Positions 27,735-37,240 of a stretch of 50,586 bases of DNA are shown here, in pieces; position 1 is the stretch's first letter, and the number at the start of each line of letters is the position of its first letter. Source of the stretch: CAZJVD01 sp964549505 (GTDB taxonomy: Bacteria; Bdellovibrionota; UBA1018; CAZJVD01); the NCBI GenBank assembly GCA_964549505.1, contig CAZJVD010000018.1:1-50586 (forward strand), written 5' to 3'. Below the pieces are notes generated by a model. The model searched no databases. It had not been told where the DNA came from and saw only the letters and a program-made list of their open reading frames with translations. The position numbers and the translations under genes are program-made.

Positions 27735-28778
27735 ATGAAAATAAGTACGTGGATTGGTGTCGGGCTTCTTGCTTGCGCGAGCGCGTTGGGTGGCGATGAG
27801 AGCCGGAATACCATATTCGCGAAAGACCTTCGGCACCTCAACGACCTTCCTCCGGTACCAGAAACAGTGACACCGGCGTGCGCGGGCCGCCTTATTGTTC
27901 GACGTGCACGCAACCACCTCTTCGCGCGCGAGTTACGTGGCTATCGGTCGCTCCAGTGGTTGGTGTTTCATCAAAACGCTCACCAGCGAACATCGTTCGA
28001 CACCAAGAGATTCGAACACGTTAATGAGGACGACCACGTGAACCGCGACTTGGTCGGACCCGAGTCCTTTGATCTCGATAAAAGTCGCGAGCACCATGAG
28101 GTCCCAATCGTCGCCCGGTTTGACTATCTTCAGAGTCTTTTGGCGTTCACAACCAATTTCCCGTACATAACAGACGCGGATCAAGTAAGCCGGTCGCTGA
28201 TTCTGACCGAGCGCGCTTACCAGATCCTGATTGCGATCTACGAGACTCCGTGGCCCGGTAGCAAGGTCTCGAACAAGCGTGCGGTCAGGGGCCCAATTCG
28301 GCCGCGGAGGTCATTGAATCTAGAGTTTCCCTCGGTGTTCTGGCGTCGAGGGCTTCTTCTCCATCACATCGACCACCCCATGGGCGAAGACTCGATCGAC
28401 GTCACCGCTTATCTCGACACTTTTATCAAGATACAAGAGCGAATCGATTTCCATCCCGAGGTACTGTATGCCTATGAACGCGCTCAGCGGATCGACGGTG
28501 AGAGCTCCTACGACATACGAGAACTCGAAAGCAAACTCGAGTTCAGGAGCTTTCGAATTGACGACATCTTAGAGGATGATTCGGCCATACTTCTTCCGCC
28601 CGGGAACAACATCGTCACACGTTATCCGCCGACGGGGGCGATGGCGCAAAGCTACAACATCCGAAACCCGTTTTACGGCGCTTACTCGGTACCTGTGTCG
28701 GGACGTACGGCCATAAAGGCCCTCACGGTAACCACGGATACTTGGGAAAATGATCCGCGATATTTCACACGCCCCTAG
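27735..28778 (+). CDS. Exported protein, possible lipoprotein, function unknown
   Basis: A 347-residue protein. The N-terminus MKISTWIGVGLLACASALGG is a signal peptide; LLAC resembles a lipobox, so lipid attachment at the cysteine is possible though the -2 leucine is unusual. The mature part is charged, Arg- and Asp-rich, without obvious repeats or catalytic motif; the last 70 residues (ILLPPGNNIVTRYPPTG onward) look like an extended or beta region. GGGAG precedes the ATG at 27735 by six bases, which decides the start. It follows the 706-residue gene by 158 bases and precedes gspC. I do not recognise the family. Confidence 0.7.
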   Translation: MKISTWIGVGLLACASALGGDESRNTIFAKDLRHLNDLPPVPETVTPACAGRLIVRRARNHLFARELRGYRSLQWLVFHQNAHQRTSFDTKRFEHVNEDDHVNRDLVGPESFDLDKSREHHEVPIVARFDYLQSLLAFTTNFPYITDADQVSRSLILTERAYQILIAIYETPWPGSKVSNKRAVRGPIRPRRSLNLEFPSVFWRRGLLLHHIDHPMGEDSIDVTAYLDTFIKIQERIDFHPEVLYAYERAQRIDGESSYDIRELESKLEFRSFRIDDILEDDSAILLPPGNNIVTRYPPTGAMAQSYNIRNPFYGAYSVPVSGRTAIKALTVTTDTWENDPRYFTRP

Positions 28779-28822
28779 GGCACTGGGCGTCACGTCATAA
28801 GATTGACGGCGACACCTGTTCG

Positions 28823-28877
28823 GACAAATTGTCAGACCTTTTCACCGACGATTTCGTGATTTCGACAAAATGTCAGA
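28823..28877. promoter_or_regulatory. Two matching palindromes upstream of the T2SS genes
   Basis: GACAAATTGTCAGA at 28823-28836 and GACAAAATGTCAGA at 28864-28877 differ at one base, lie in the same orientation and are 41 bases apart, close to four helical turns. Each has a GACA-N3-TGTC palindromic core. They occupy the region between the exported-protein gene and gspC (28779-29067), which holds no other gene. Such paired sites are typical of cooperatively bound regulators; which protein binds is unknown. No strong sigma70 promoter was found here. Confidence 0.5.
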
Positions 28878-29067
28878 AAGCACGAGCATTTTCCGGTTCG
28901 CGGCCGGTTTGCAAGATGAAGTCACGCGCCGGCGCATGCGTAAACTCGCGTTCGCACTCTGAAAATGATGGCATCGACCTTGCTCTTAAGATGAGTTGTC
29001 AGCCAACACATCGCCAATGAATTGCCGGTCTCATGTGCGGCTGACGGGCACGGGACGCAGAAACAAA

Positions 29068-30054
29068 ATGGGCCGCATCGCACAGTTTTTCCAATCACTG
29101 GGAGAGCGATTCTCTTCCTCCGGCGGATCACGCCCGGCCTACCTTCGTGTTCTTTCGCGCGTTACCGAATCTACTGCAACGCTCATCCGAAAACGTCCCG
29201 GCCACTTTTACGCGAAGCTTGCCGGTGTTCTTGTCACGACGTACTTCCTCGCCGACTTAGCCGCGATGGGGGTGGAATTCCTCATGCCGCAGGCAAAGGA
29301 AGATGCAAAACGAAAAACAGAAGACGTCTACCGCGGCGGTCGTCCCACCCAAGCGGACTATGACGTCATCACGCGACGAAACCTTTTCAGCAGCAAGGGT
29401 CTGATCCCCGAAGAAAATGCTGCCGAAGAGGGCCCACCCGAAGGCACGCCGATGAAAACGACGCTGCCGTTTGAACTGCTCGGCACGATCATTCTTGAAA
29501 ACGAGCTTCAGTCCCTCGCGACGATCGAAGACAAAACAGCCAACACTGTTTATGCCGTCCGAGTGAACGAAGAGATCCCGGCAATGGCAAAAATCACGAA
29601 GATCGAAGCCAAGCGGGTCACGTTCATCAATCTGCGCAACAATCGCAACGAGTTTGTCGAGATTCCAGAGGATCCCACGGCACCCGCGATTTCGTTTACG
29701 GCCGGAAATGCAGGCCCCGTGAAAGCGATCTCGGACACGCGCTTTTCGATTCCACGCTCCGAGATCGAAAAGACGATGCAAAACCTAAACGCTGTTCTTT
29801 CGCAAGCCCTCGCACGACCCGTGACCGAGAATGGACAGCCTGCTGGATTTCGACTGAGTCAGATTGTTCGCGGAAGCATCTACGAACAGCTCGGACTCAA
29901 AGACGGCGATATTCTGCGTGGTTTTGACGGGCAACCCATCACCGATCCCATGGCTGCTTGGGAAAAACTCGGAGACTTAAAGAGCCTCAATCAGCTTGAA
30001 CTCAACGTCAAACGCGACGGCAAGGACATGACCTTTACGTATGATATTTATTGA
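29068..30054 (+). CDS. gspC: T2SS inner-membrane protein GspC
   Basis: Links the inner-membrane platform to the secretin in type II secretion. The protein of about 328 residues has a short basic cytoplasmic part, one membrane helix near 50-75 (LAGVLVTTYFLADLAAMG), an HR-type domain that meets the secretin N0 domain (FELLGTIILENELQSLATIED onward) and a C-terminal PDZ-like domain (GFRLSQIVRGSIYEQLGLKDGDILRGFDGQ, in parts). ATG at 29068 is the best match to the family start; ATG at 29017 and TTG at 28996 are in frame but add a cysteine-containing stretch unlike GspC. It heads the cluster. Confidence 0.9.
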   Translation: MGRIAQFFQSLGERFSSSGGSRPAYLRVLSRVTESTATLIRKRPGHFYAKLAGVLVTTYFLADLAAMGVEFLMPQAKEDAKRKTEDVYRGGRPTQADYDVITRRNLFSSKGLIPEENAAEEGPPEGTPMKTTLPFELLGTIILENELQSLATIEDKTANTVYAVRVNEEIPAMAKITKIEAKRVTFINLRNNRNEFVEIPEDPTAPAISFTAGNAGPVKAISDTRFSIPRSEIEKTMQNLNAVLSQALARPVTENGQPAGFRLSQIVRGSIYEQLGLKDGDILRGFDGQPITDPMAAWEKLGDLKSLNQLELNVKRDGKDMTFTYDIY

Positions 30055-30066
30055 GAGGAAAAGACG

Positions 30067-32664
30067 ATGACACTTCGAAATATCCGCTGGGTAGCACTTC
30101 TAGGAGCACTGACAAGTTTCGTGCTACTCGTTTGGATCACCGTGAGTCCAGCATGGTCGGCGGATCCAGTTCCACGCCCCTTTGCCTCTCCGCCATTCGG
30201 ACAGGGAGGAACACCGAGACTGCCTATTCGACCTCCAGCTCCGCCTTCGACGCGAGCCGCACCGTCGACAGTGAACGTTCATCCCACCGGCCGTCCTCCT
30301 CTGGATCCACAAGATGTTCCCGCACCTGCGATGACTCCCGACGGCGTTGAAGTCGGCGGCGGACTTCCGGGCGGCGTAAAATCTGAAAACACCGTCCCAG
30401 TCTTTAAGGTCAACGATGATACGGGAGCCGGCGGAAAAGCGGTGATCACGGATTTCAACTATCCCGATGCCGACATCATGGACATCGCTAAGACGATTGG
30501 GAAGCTGACAGGAAAAAACTTCATCTTCGACAAGAACGTCAAAGGTCGCATCTCGATCGTTTCCAACTCCCCGATCACGGTCGGTGATGCATGGAAAGCG
30601 TTTCTCACCGCTCTCGACATGAACGGTTTTGCCCTGATTCCGTCGGGAAAGTATATTCGTCTCGCACGCCAGCGCGACGCCCGCGACAAGCAGCTCAGCA
30701 CGTATATTGGCCGCGATTCGCCAAACTCAGATGCTCTGATCACGCAGGTGTTTCCACTCAAATACATCTCGGCGGAAGAGATTGCGCGCACGTTCCGTAG
30801 CTTCATGCCTCCGAACGCGCGGATTATTCCGCACGATCAAACGAACACCGTCATCGTGACCGACACCGGTTCGAACATCGCAAAGCTAGCCAAGATGCTC
30901 GAGTTTCTCGATGTCGAAGGCTTTGATGCGGGGATCGAAGTGATCTCGGTTCGCTTCGCGTCGGCTGTTGAGATTGCAAAACTGATCGATAACCTACTCC
31001 CGGGAAATCCAACCGGAGGACCCGGCAAATCACGCCCGGTAGGTCGCGGGTCGTTCCAAGCGCGACGTACGAAAGAAGGTGGTGTCGTCAACAACATCAT
31101 CGCGGATGAACGCACAAACACGTTGATCGTGCATGCCAACCGCTCCGGTTTTCAAGAAGTCACCGAACTTGTCAAGAAACTCGACCAGAGACTCCCGACG
31201 GTTCAGGGCGGCGGCAAGATCCACGTGATGTACCTTCAGTTCGCTGACGCCGAAGAAGTGGCGAAGACTCTGAACAACTTCACGACCTCCAGTACGCGCG
31301 GTACCGCGGCACCGGGCGCAGCGACCGGTGGAACGGGTACCAATCCAACCACGACGGCACTTTTTGAGGGGTCGTTGAAAGTGAGTCCGGACAAAGCGAC
31401 GAACTCGCTCGTCGTAACAGCGTCGCCAGCCGACTTCGAAACGATCAAACGCGTGATCTCGATGCTCGATATTCCGCGCGACGAAGTCTACGCAGAGGTC
31501 ATCATCATGGAGATGAATCTGGGTAAGGACTTTAAGTTCTCGAGCAACCTGGCTCTCCCGAACAAGGGGATCACGTTTGCCCCGAACGGCGATCTCGCGG
31601 AGTTTCTCACCAATCCTGTTTCACAGAAGGGATTGATCTTAGGATTCAAGAAAGGAAACGAAGTCGAGTTCAATATCGGAGGTCAGAAGGTCAAGGTCAA
31701 TGAGATCACCGGTCTTGTGAAAGCGCTTCAGACAACGAACAACGCCAACTTGATCGCGACGCCTCAGATCCTCACGCTCGACAATGTCGAAGCTAAGTTT
31801 GAAACGACCGAGCGGATTCCGGTACCACAATCCAACGTGACGACGACGGGAACAACGACGACCGTCACGAAGGAAGACGTGGGTCTTTCGATCTCGATCA
31901 AGCCGCAAATCAACAAAGTCTCGAACTACGTCAAGCTCGACATCAAAGCAAAACTCGAAGACATCCAACCACGCGAATTGCCAGCTCAAGTGGCTAACGT
32001 GGCCTTTGCGACGTTTGCGCGAAAAGCGGAAACAACGGTGGTTGTAGCGAGCGAAGACACGGTGGTGCTTGGAGGATTGATTCGGGATAAATCGGCGAAG
32101 ACCGTTTCGAAGATTCCGATCTTAGGCGACATCCCGATTCTCGGATGGCTCTTCAGTTCTCGAAGCGAAGAGTCGATCAAGTCCAATCTTCTGATCTTCA
32201 TCACGCCAACGATCATTCGTCACTATGAGAAAATGCGTGCACTCTTGGATGACAAACTCCGCGAACGTGATCAGTTCATTGAAAAGCAGCTCGGAGGAGA
32301 TGACGGTTTGCGCGACTATCGCGACGACATGATCCGACGACTTCCTGATATCAAAAAACTGATCTTGGATTCGAAGCAAGCCGCTTCGGGTATGCAACAA
32401 GACATGAATTCGGGAGCCGAAATCAGTCCCGGCGGTGGAGACTACATCGAAGAGTCAGCACCTGCGCCGACGGGCGACAACTCTCAGAATGGGGTTCCGC
32501 CACCACCGGATCCTTTCAATCCTGGAACCGCACCACCTCCCCCGTTACAAGCATTTCCATCACCAGGCGGACCGGCTGGTGGGTTTCCACCGAGCATGGG
32601 AAATCCAAACGAGTTTTCGGAACCTCCGGGTGCTCCGCCTCCAACCGGTGATCTAGAGTTTTAA
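30067..32664 (+). CDS. gspD: T2SS outer-membrane secretin GspD
   Basis: Forms the multimeric outer-membrane channel. The 865-residue precursor has a signal sequence, a proline-rich stretch at about 34-90, the N0 domain (near 125-200), repeated N1-N3 domains with inserts rich in Gly/Thr, and the secretin core with VGLSISIKPQI and VVLGGLIRDKSAKTVSKIPILGDIPILGWLF (in parts). The last 85 or so residues are an unusual Pro/Gly-rich low-complexity tail in the place where some secretins have a pilotin-binding S domain. GAGAGG precedes the ATG. No pilotin gene is seen in the window. Confidence 0.95.
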   Translation: MTLRNIRWVALLGALTSFVLLVWITVSPAWSADPVPRPFASPPFGQGGTPRLPIRPPAPPSTRAAPSTVNVHPTGRPPLDPQDVPAPAMTPDGVEVGGGLPGGVKSENTVPVFKVNDDTGAGGKAVITDFNYPDADIMDIAKTIGKLTGKNFIFDKNVKGRISIVSNSPITVGDAWKAFLTALDMNGFALIPSGKYIRLARQRDARDKQLSTYIGRDSPNSDALITQVFPLKYISAEEIARTFRSFMPPNARIIPHDQTNTVIVTDTGSNIAKLAKMLEFLDVEGFDAGIEVISVRFASAVEIAKLIDNLLPGNPTGGPGKSRPVGRGSFQARRTKEGGVVNNIIADERTNTLIVHANRSGFQEVTELVKKLDQRLPTVQGGGKIHVMYLQFADAEEVAKTLNNFTTSSTRGTAAPGAATGGTGTNPTTTALFEGSLKVSPDKATNSLVVTASPADFETIKRVISMLDIPRDEVYAEVIIMEMNLGKDFKFSSNLALPNKGITFAPNGDLAEFLTNPVSQKGLILGFKKGNEVEFNIGGQKVKVNEITGLVKALQTTNNANLIATPQILTLDNVEAKFETTERIPVPQSNVTTTGTTTTVTKEDVGLSISIKPQINKVSNYVKLDIKAKLEDIQPRELPAQVANVAFATFARKAETTVVVASEDTVVLGGLIRDKSAKTVSKIPILGDIPILGWLFSSRSEESIKSNLLIFITPTIIRHYEKMRALLDDKLRERDQFIEKQLGGDDGLRDYRDDMIRRLPDIKKLILDSKQAASGMQQDMNSGAEISPGGGDYIEESAPAPTGDNSQNGVPPPPDPFNPGTAPPPPLQAFPSPGGPAGGFPPSMGNPNEFSEPPGAPPPTGDLEF

Positions 32665-32678
32665 AGGAACGCACGCAC

Positions 32679-34409
32679 GTGACCGAGAGAACTTGGATTC
32701 GAAAACGCGGGATGAAGTTAGGGGAGATTCTTCTTCACTACACTTCTCTAACCGAAGAGCAGCTCGAAGAAGCCCTTCGAATCCAGCGCGCGCAAGGTGG
32801 ATTGCTTGGCGAGATTTTGATCGCTCGCCAATGGGTGATGCCTCACGAGATCATGCGCGCGATCTGCGTGCAGCTCGGCATTGAGTTCCTGGACGATCTT
32901 AAAGCGGATTCGATCGACCCCAAGCTTGTCTCTGATATCCCGATTGGCTACGCGAAATCGAAAGACGTCATTCCTCTCCGACTGAAGCCATCACCGCGTG
33001 GAGACATCTTAGTTTTGGCCGTCGCCGATCCGTTTAACGAAAAACCGATTGAAGATCTAGCCGTTCTCACCGGCCGGCCTGTCGAGATCGTTTGCAGTAC
33101 GAACATGCGGATCCAAGACGCTATCAATCGCGTGTATGAGAAAATCACAGCAAGTCTCGTCGATGAGCTCGGCGGCGAGTTCGACGAAGCGATGGATCTC
33201 GAAGGACCCATCGACATTCTCGAGGCGACTGAGAACGACGCGCCAGTGATCAAGTTCGTTAACTCGATCATCTTTCGCGCCGTCAAAGACCGTGCTTCCG
33301 ATATTCATATCGAACCGTTTGAGAAAGAGTTCGTCGTGCGCTTTCGCATCGACGGCGTTCTTTACGATATCGTTCGACAGCCGAAACGCGCACATGCTGC
33401 GATCTCGTCGCGGATCAAGGTGATGGGACAACTGGATATCGCCGAGAAGCGCTTACCTCAGGACGGTCGGATCAAACGTAAAGTCGCTGGAAAAGAAGTC
33501 GATATGCGTCTTTCGACCGTGCCCACACATCACGGCGAACGAATTGTCTTGCGGATTCTGGAACAAAGTTCGACCGTTCTTGAGCTCAACCAGTTGGGGT
33601 TCTCTCCCAAGAGCGTCGAGGTGATCGAGAAACTGATTTTTAGAAAATACGGGATCATTCTCGTCACAGGTCCAACAGGTAGCGGTAAATCCACAACACT
33701 CTCCGCGTGTCTTGTGAAGTTGAATAGCCCTGACCGCAACATCATGACCGTCGAAGATCCGATCGAGTATCAGATCAAAGGGGTCAATCAGGTTCAGGTC
33801 AATGCCAAGATCGATCTCTCGTTCGCGCGAGCGCTGCGCGCGTTTTTGCGGCAAAACCCCGACGTCATCATGGTCGGCGAAATTCGAGATAAGGAAACAG
33901 CCGAAATCGCCATCAACGCCTCACTCACCGGTCACTTGGTGTTATCGACTCTACACACCAACGATGCTGCAACGGCTTCCACACGATTGATCGACATGGG
34001 CGTCGAACCCTTTCTCGTAGCGAGTTCTGTTCTTGCCGTCATCGCGCAACGACTGATCCGACGCGTTTGTCCGAAGTGCCGTGTTCCGCACCAACCGACA
34101 CCCTTTGAGCTCAGCGAGCTTGGCATCAAGGCACTGCCACCAGGCTCCACGGTTTTCCAGGCAAAAGGTTGTCCAAGCTGCAGCGGCAGTGGTTACTCGG
34201 GTCGAACGGTGATTCATGAGTTGATGGTTGTTACCGACGATATCCGCCAACTCATTGTGAAAGCAACCGACTCAAACCTCATGCAGCAGCTCGCAGTTCG
34301 AAATGGAATGACCACGCTCCGCGAAGACGGCATCTCCAAGGTCCTGCAAGGAGTCACAACGATCGATGAGCTCGTGCGCGCCACGTACTCCGAAGGAGGC
34401 TCGGAGTAA
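32679..34409 (+). CDS. gspE: T2SS ATPase GspE
   Basis: Cytoplasmic hexameric ATPase driving pseudopilus assembly. The 576-residue protein has an N1/N2 region (LGEILLHYTSLTEEQLEEALR), Walker A GPTGSGKST near residue 330, the Asp box and Walker B (NIMTVEDPIEYQIKG, RQNPDVIMVGEIRDKETAE), and a tetracysteine zinc motif (CPKC near 464 and CPSC about 35 residues later) typical of GspE. The start is GTG at 32679 behind AAAGGA. The stop overlaps the gspF ATG by one base. Confidence 0.96.
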   Translation: MTERTWIRKRGMKLGEILLHYTSLTEEQLEEALRIQRAQGGLLGEILIARQWVMPHEIMRAICVQLGIEFLDDLKADSIDPKLVSDIPIGYAKSKDVIPLRLKPSPRGDILVLAVADPFNEKPIEDLAVLTGRPVEIVCSTNMRIQDAINRVYEKITASLVDELGGEFDEAMDLEGPIDILEATENDAPVIKFVNSIIFRAVKDRASDIHIEPFEKEFVVRFRIDGVLYDIVRQPKRAHAAISSRIKVMGQLDIAEKRLPQDGRIKRKVAGKEVDMRLSTVPTHHGERIVLRILEQSSTVLELNQLGFSPKSVEVIEKLIFRKYGIILVTGPTGSGKSTTLSACLVKLNSPDRNIMTVEDPIEYQIKGVNQVQVNAKIDLSFARALRAFLRQNPDVIMVGEIRDKETAEIAINASLTGHLVLSTLHTNDAATASTRLIDMGVEPFLVASSVLAVIAQRLIRRVCPKCRVPHQPTPFELSELGIKALPPGSTVFQAKGCPSCSGSGYSGRTVIHELMVVTDDIRQLIVKATDSNLMQQLAVRNGMTTLREDGISKVLQGVTTIDELVRATYSEGGSE

Positions 34410-35641
34410 TGCCGATCTTTGACTACAAGGCGTTTCGCGCTGATGGAAAGCCCGAGAAAGGTGTGATCGAAGCGGACACGCCCAAGAACGCGCGAGTCAA
34501 ACTCAAGAAGCGCGGTCTGATGGTCACCGAGATCGTGGAGAAAACCGTCGGCGGAGGGACGGTCAAAGGGAAAACGCAGCGGGCGTCGTCCTCCTCTCTC
34601 TTCGGCAGCGGTGTGAGCGTGGCCGATCTCAGCCTCCTCACACGCCAACTCGCCAGCCTCGTCAAAGCCAGCGTTCCACTGGTCGAGTCGCTCGCAGCAC
34701 TCATCGACCAGACCGAAAATCCAAAGCTCAAAGTGGTCATCAACGACATTCGCGACAAGGTCAATCAAGGTTCATCACTGTCCAAAGCACTCGGCGCGCA
34801 CCCTAAAGTCTTTGACAACGTTTTCGTCAACATGGTCGAAGCCGGTGAAAGTTCCGGAACATTGGGTCTCGTACTTTTGCGGCTTGCCGACCTGAAAGAA
34901 GCGCAAATGCGCCTTCGCCGAAAAGTCGTGAGCGGCATGACCTACCCCATTCTCATGATGGTGGTCGCGACGACACTTCTCATCGTTATATTTACGTTTG
35001 TGATTCCGAAACTCGCTCAGGTGTTCGACTCTGTGAACAAACCGATTCCGATATCAACGCAAGTTTTGATCTGGGTCAGCAATCAGATGGTCAGCTATTG
35101 GTACCTCTTGCTCGGTGGTCTTTTCTTTGGTCTGACATCGTTCCTGCGATTCATCAATTCTAAGAGCGGACGCCCCCGATGGGACCGCTTTAAATTGGCC
35201 GCACCGATCTTTGGACCGATCACCCGCATGGTCGCGGTCACGCGTTTCTCTAGCACGATGGGAACATTGCTCAGCAGCGGCGTGCCGATCTTAACAAGTA
35301 TGGCTATCGCGAAAAACCTTGTAGGCAATGTGCATATCGCCGGCGCCATCGAGAACGCGCGCTCCAATATTACAGAAGGTCAGTCGATCGCCGAACCCTT
35401 ACGTAAAAGTGGTGAGTTTCCTCCGATGGTCATCCACATGATCTCGATTGGAGAAAAAACTGGTGAGCTTCCACAAATGCTTAAAAACGTCTCAGAGTCG
35501 TACGAAGAGCAAGTCAATTCAAAGATCGAAGGCCTGACGGCACTCCTCGAACCCGCCATGATTGTTGGCATGGGTGTGGTCGTCGGTTTGATCGTTCTTG
35601 CGATTTTTGTCCCACTCTTAGAAATTAGCAATATTTCTTAA
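34409..35641 (+). CDS. gspF: T2SS inner-membrane platform protein GspF
   Basis: Polytopic membrane protein around which the pseudopilus is thought to be built. The 410-residue protein has two T2SSF domains, each ending in membrane helices: MTYPILMMVVATTLLIVIFTF near 180-200 and the C-terminal AMIVGMGVVVGLIVLAIFVPLLE. Motifs such as LLTRQLASLVKASVPLVESLAAL and MVEAGESSGTLGLVL match the family. Translation probably couples to gspE through the TAATG junction. Length is standard. Confidence 0.95.
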   Translation: MPIFDYKAFRADGKPEKGVIEADTPKNARVKLKKRGLMVTEIVEKTVGGGTVKGKTQRASSSSLFGSGVSVADLSLLTRQLASLVKASVPLVESLAALIDQTENPKLKVVINDIRDKVNQGSSLSKALGAHPKVFDNVFVNMVEAGESSGTLGLVLLRLADLKEAQMRLRRKVVSGMTYPILMMVVATTLLIVIFTFVIPKLAQVFDSVNKPIPISTQVLIWVSNQMVSYWYLLLGGLFFGLTSFLRFINSKSGRPRWDRFKLAAPIFGPITRMVAVTRFSSTMGTLLSSGVPILTSMAIAKNLVGNVHIAGAIENARSNITEGQSIAEPLRKSGEFPPMVIHMISIGEKTGELPQMLKNVSESYEEQVNSKIEGLTALLEPAMIVGMGVVVGLIVLAIFVPLLEISNIS

Positions 35642-35658
35642 CGAAAGGAAAAGCAGCT

Positions 35659-36111
35659 ATGAAACACAAACTCTCTCACACTCTTTCAGCACGATTGGAC
35701 GCCCGGGGCTTTACCCTCGTGGAAATGCTGATGGTGATCGCTTTGATCGCCCTCGTCGGCACGTTCGTCGCTCAGAACGTGTTGAGTAAATTCAGTAAAG
35801 CACGCGTCGATTCCACCAAGATTCAGATGCGACAGCTTGGAACCGTTCTCGATCAGTTCAAAGTCGATTGCGGTTTTTATCCATTATCCGATCAGGGTCT
35901 TGAAGCGCTCGTCGCGGCTCCGCAGGGTCGCGAATGTTCGAACTGGGATCCCGACGGTTACATCAAGGGCGGTAAAGTGCCGAAAGACTCCTGGGACAAA
36001 GTTTTCATTTATGAGTCCGACGGAAAGACATACGAGCTGCGCTCACTGGGCGCCGACAAGATTGAAGGCGGCGAAGGCAACGACGCTGATCTCACGTCGA
36101 AGGATCTATAA
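35659..36111 (+). CDS. gspG: T2SS major pseudopilin GspG
   Basis: Main subunit of the pseudopilus. The 150-residue prepilin has a positively charged leader cleaved at RG|FTLVEMLMVIALIALVG, with Glu5 present, and the family ending (SLGADKIEGGEGNDADL) that forms the calcium-binding loop. A good AAAGGA site precedes the ATG. The peptidase/methylase GspO needed for processing is not encoded in the window. Confidence 0.96.
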   Translation: MKHKLSHTLSARLDARGFTLVEMLMVIALIALVGTFVAQNVLSKFSKARVDSTKIQMRQLGTVLDQFKVDCGFYPLSDQGLEALVAAPQGRECSNWDPDGYIKGGKVPKDSWDKVFIYESDGKTYELRSLGADKIEGGEGNDADLTSKDL

Positions 36112-36123
36112 ACGAAAACTTTT

Positions 36124-36747
36124 ATGACGGATAGAAAAGGGCCACAAGCAGGTTTTACGCTCATCGAACTGCTCGTCGTCGTGGCCCTTATCGTCCTCAT
36201 CACGGTTTTCGCGCTTCCTAATATTTCGAACTTCTTCAAAGTTTCCCTCAATTCGACGACTCTCAATCTCGCGTCGACGATCAAAGAGGCCTACAATGCA
36301 TCGGTCGTCAGCGGAGATGTTTACCGCATCGTTTTGGACCTCAAAGAGCAAACTTTTTGGGCTGAAAAAGGCCCGGAAGACTTGCTCCTCGAATCCGAAA
36401 GCAGCAAGGAGAAGACCGAACGACGCAACCGATTTAAGTTTTCCTCCGAAGACGATCCAAAGAATCGACAGCGCTCTAAGTTTGAACTCGCGGCACAGGT
36501 CACCCCTAAGAAGATCACACTCCCTAAAGGCGTGCGCTTCAAAGACGTGACTACCGAACAGGACCTTGAACCGATCAGCGAAGGAAAGGCGTACGGACAC
36601 TTTTTTCCTAACGGAATTTCCGAACAACTCATGATCCGACTCGAAGACAACTCCGAACACAAAACGACTCTCTTTGTCGAATCCCTTTCAGGTCGATCCG
36701 AAATAATGGACGGGCACAGGAGCCCTAAAGATGTTTTCAAACGTTAG
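36124..36747 (+). CDS. gspH: T2SS minor pseudopilin GspH
   Basis: Minor pseudopilin with leader cleavage at AG|FTLIELLVVVALIVL, Glu5 present. The 207-residue length is at the upper end for GspH because of a charged middle region (KGPEDLLLESESSKEKTERR, in parts). The globular C-terminal part is beta-rich. It lies 12 bases after gspG and overlaps gspI by 17 bases. Assignment to H follows gene order and leader type more than sequence detail. Confidence 0.85.
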   Translation: MTDRKGPQAGFTLIELLVVVALIVLITVFALPNISNFFKVSLNSTTLNLASTIKEAYNASVVSGDVYRIVLDLKEQTFWAEKGPEDLLLESESSKEKTERRNRFKFSSEDDPKNRQRSKFELAAQVTPKKITLPKGVRFKDVTTEQDLEPISEGKAYGHFFPNGISEQLMIRLEDNSEHKTTLFVESLSGRSEIMDGHRSPKDVFKR

Positions 36748-37240
36748 ACGAACGGATGCTTTCACGCTTTTGGAAGTCTTGATTGCGATTGCGATCATGG
36801 CCGTGTCGTTTGGCGCGATCCTCATGGTGCAGTCGGGCGCACTCAACGCACAGGAAAAGTCACGAACAGCGACACTCGTCGCTCAACTTGCAAAGAACGC
36901 AATGACCGACACGGAGATGCTCATCGAGAGCAAGTCGTTCGAAGAGGTGAAAGAAGAAGACGGTGGAAACTTCGATCCTCCTTTTGAACGTTTTCGGTGG
37001 AAACGCGAAATCAAGAAGGTTGAGTTTCCAAATATCGCGACATCGGCCGGCGCAGCGGACGGCAACGAACAGGGCGGCGGATCTGAGGAGATGCTAACAA
37101 AAGTCATCACGAACTACCTCGATAAGGCGATTCGTGAAATCCGAGTCACGGTGACCTGGGAAAAAGGAAAAGGAACACAGAGCTTTACGCTCTCAAGCTA
37201 TTGGGTGGATTTGAACAATGAACTCCAGCTCACATTTTAA
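36731..37240 (+). CDS. gspI: T2SS minor pseudopilin GspI
   Basis: Minor pseudopilin of the tip complex (I-J-K). The 169-residue protein has the N-terminal helix FTLLEVLIAIAIMAVSFGAIL with Glu5. The residue before the cleavage point is alanine (DA|FTLLE) rather than the usual glycine, a tolerated but rarer choice. AGGAG lies eight bases before the ATG inside gspH. It overlaps gspJ by 23 bases. Confidence 0.9.
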   Translation: MFSNVRRTDAFTLLEVLIAIAIMAVSFGAILMVQSGALNAQEKSRTATLVAQLAKNAMTDTEMLIESKSFEEVKEEDGGNFDPPFERFRWKREIKKVEFPNIATSAGAADGNEQGGGSEEMLTKVITNYLDKAIREIRVTVTWEKGKGTQSFTLSSYWVDLNNELQLTF

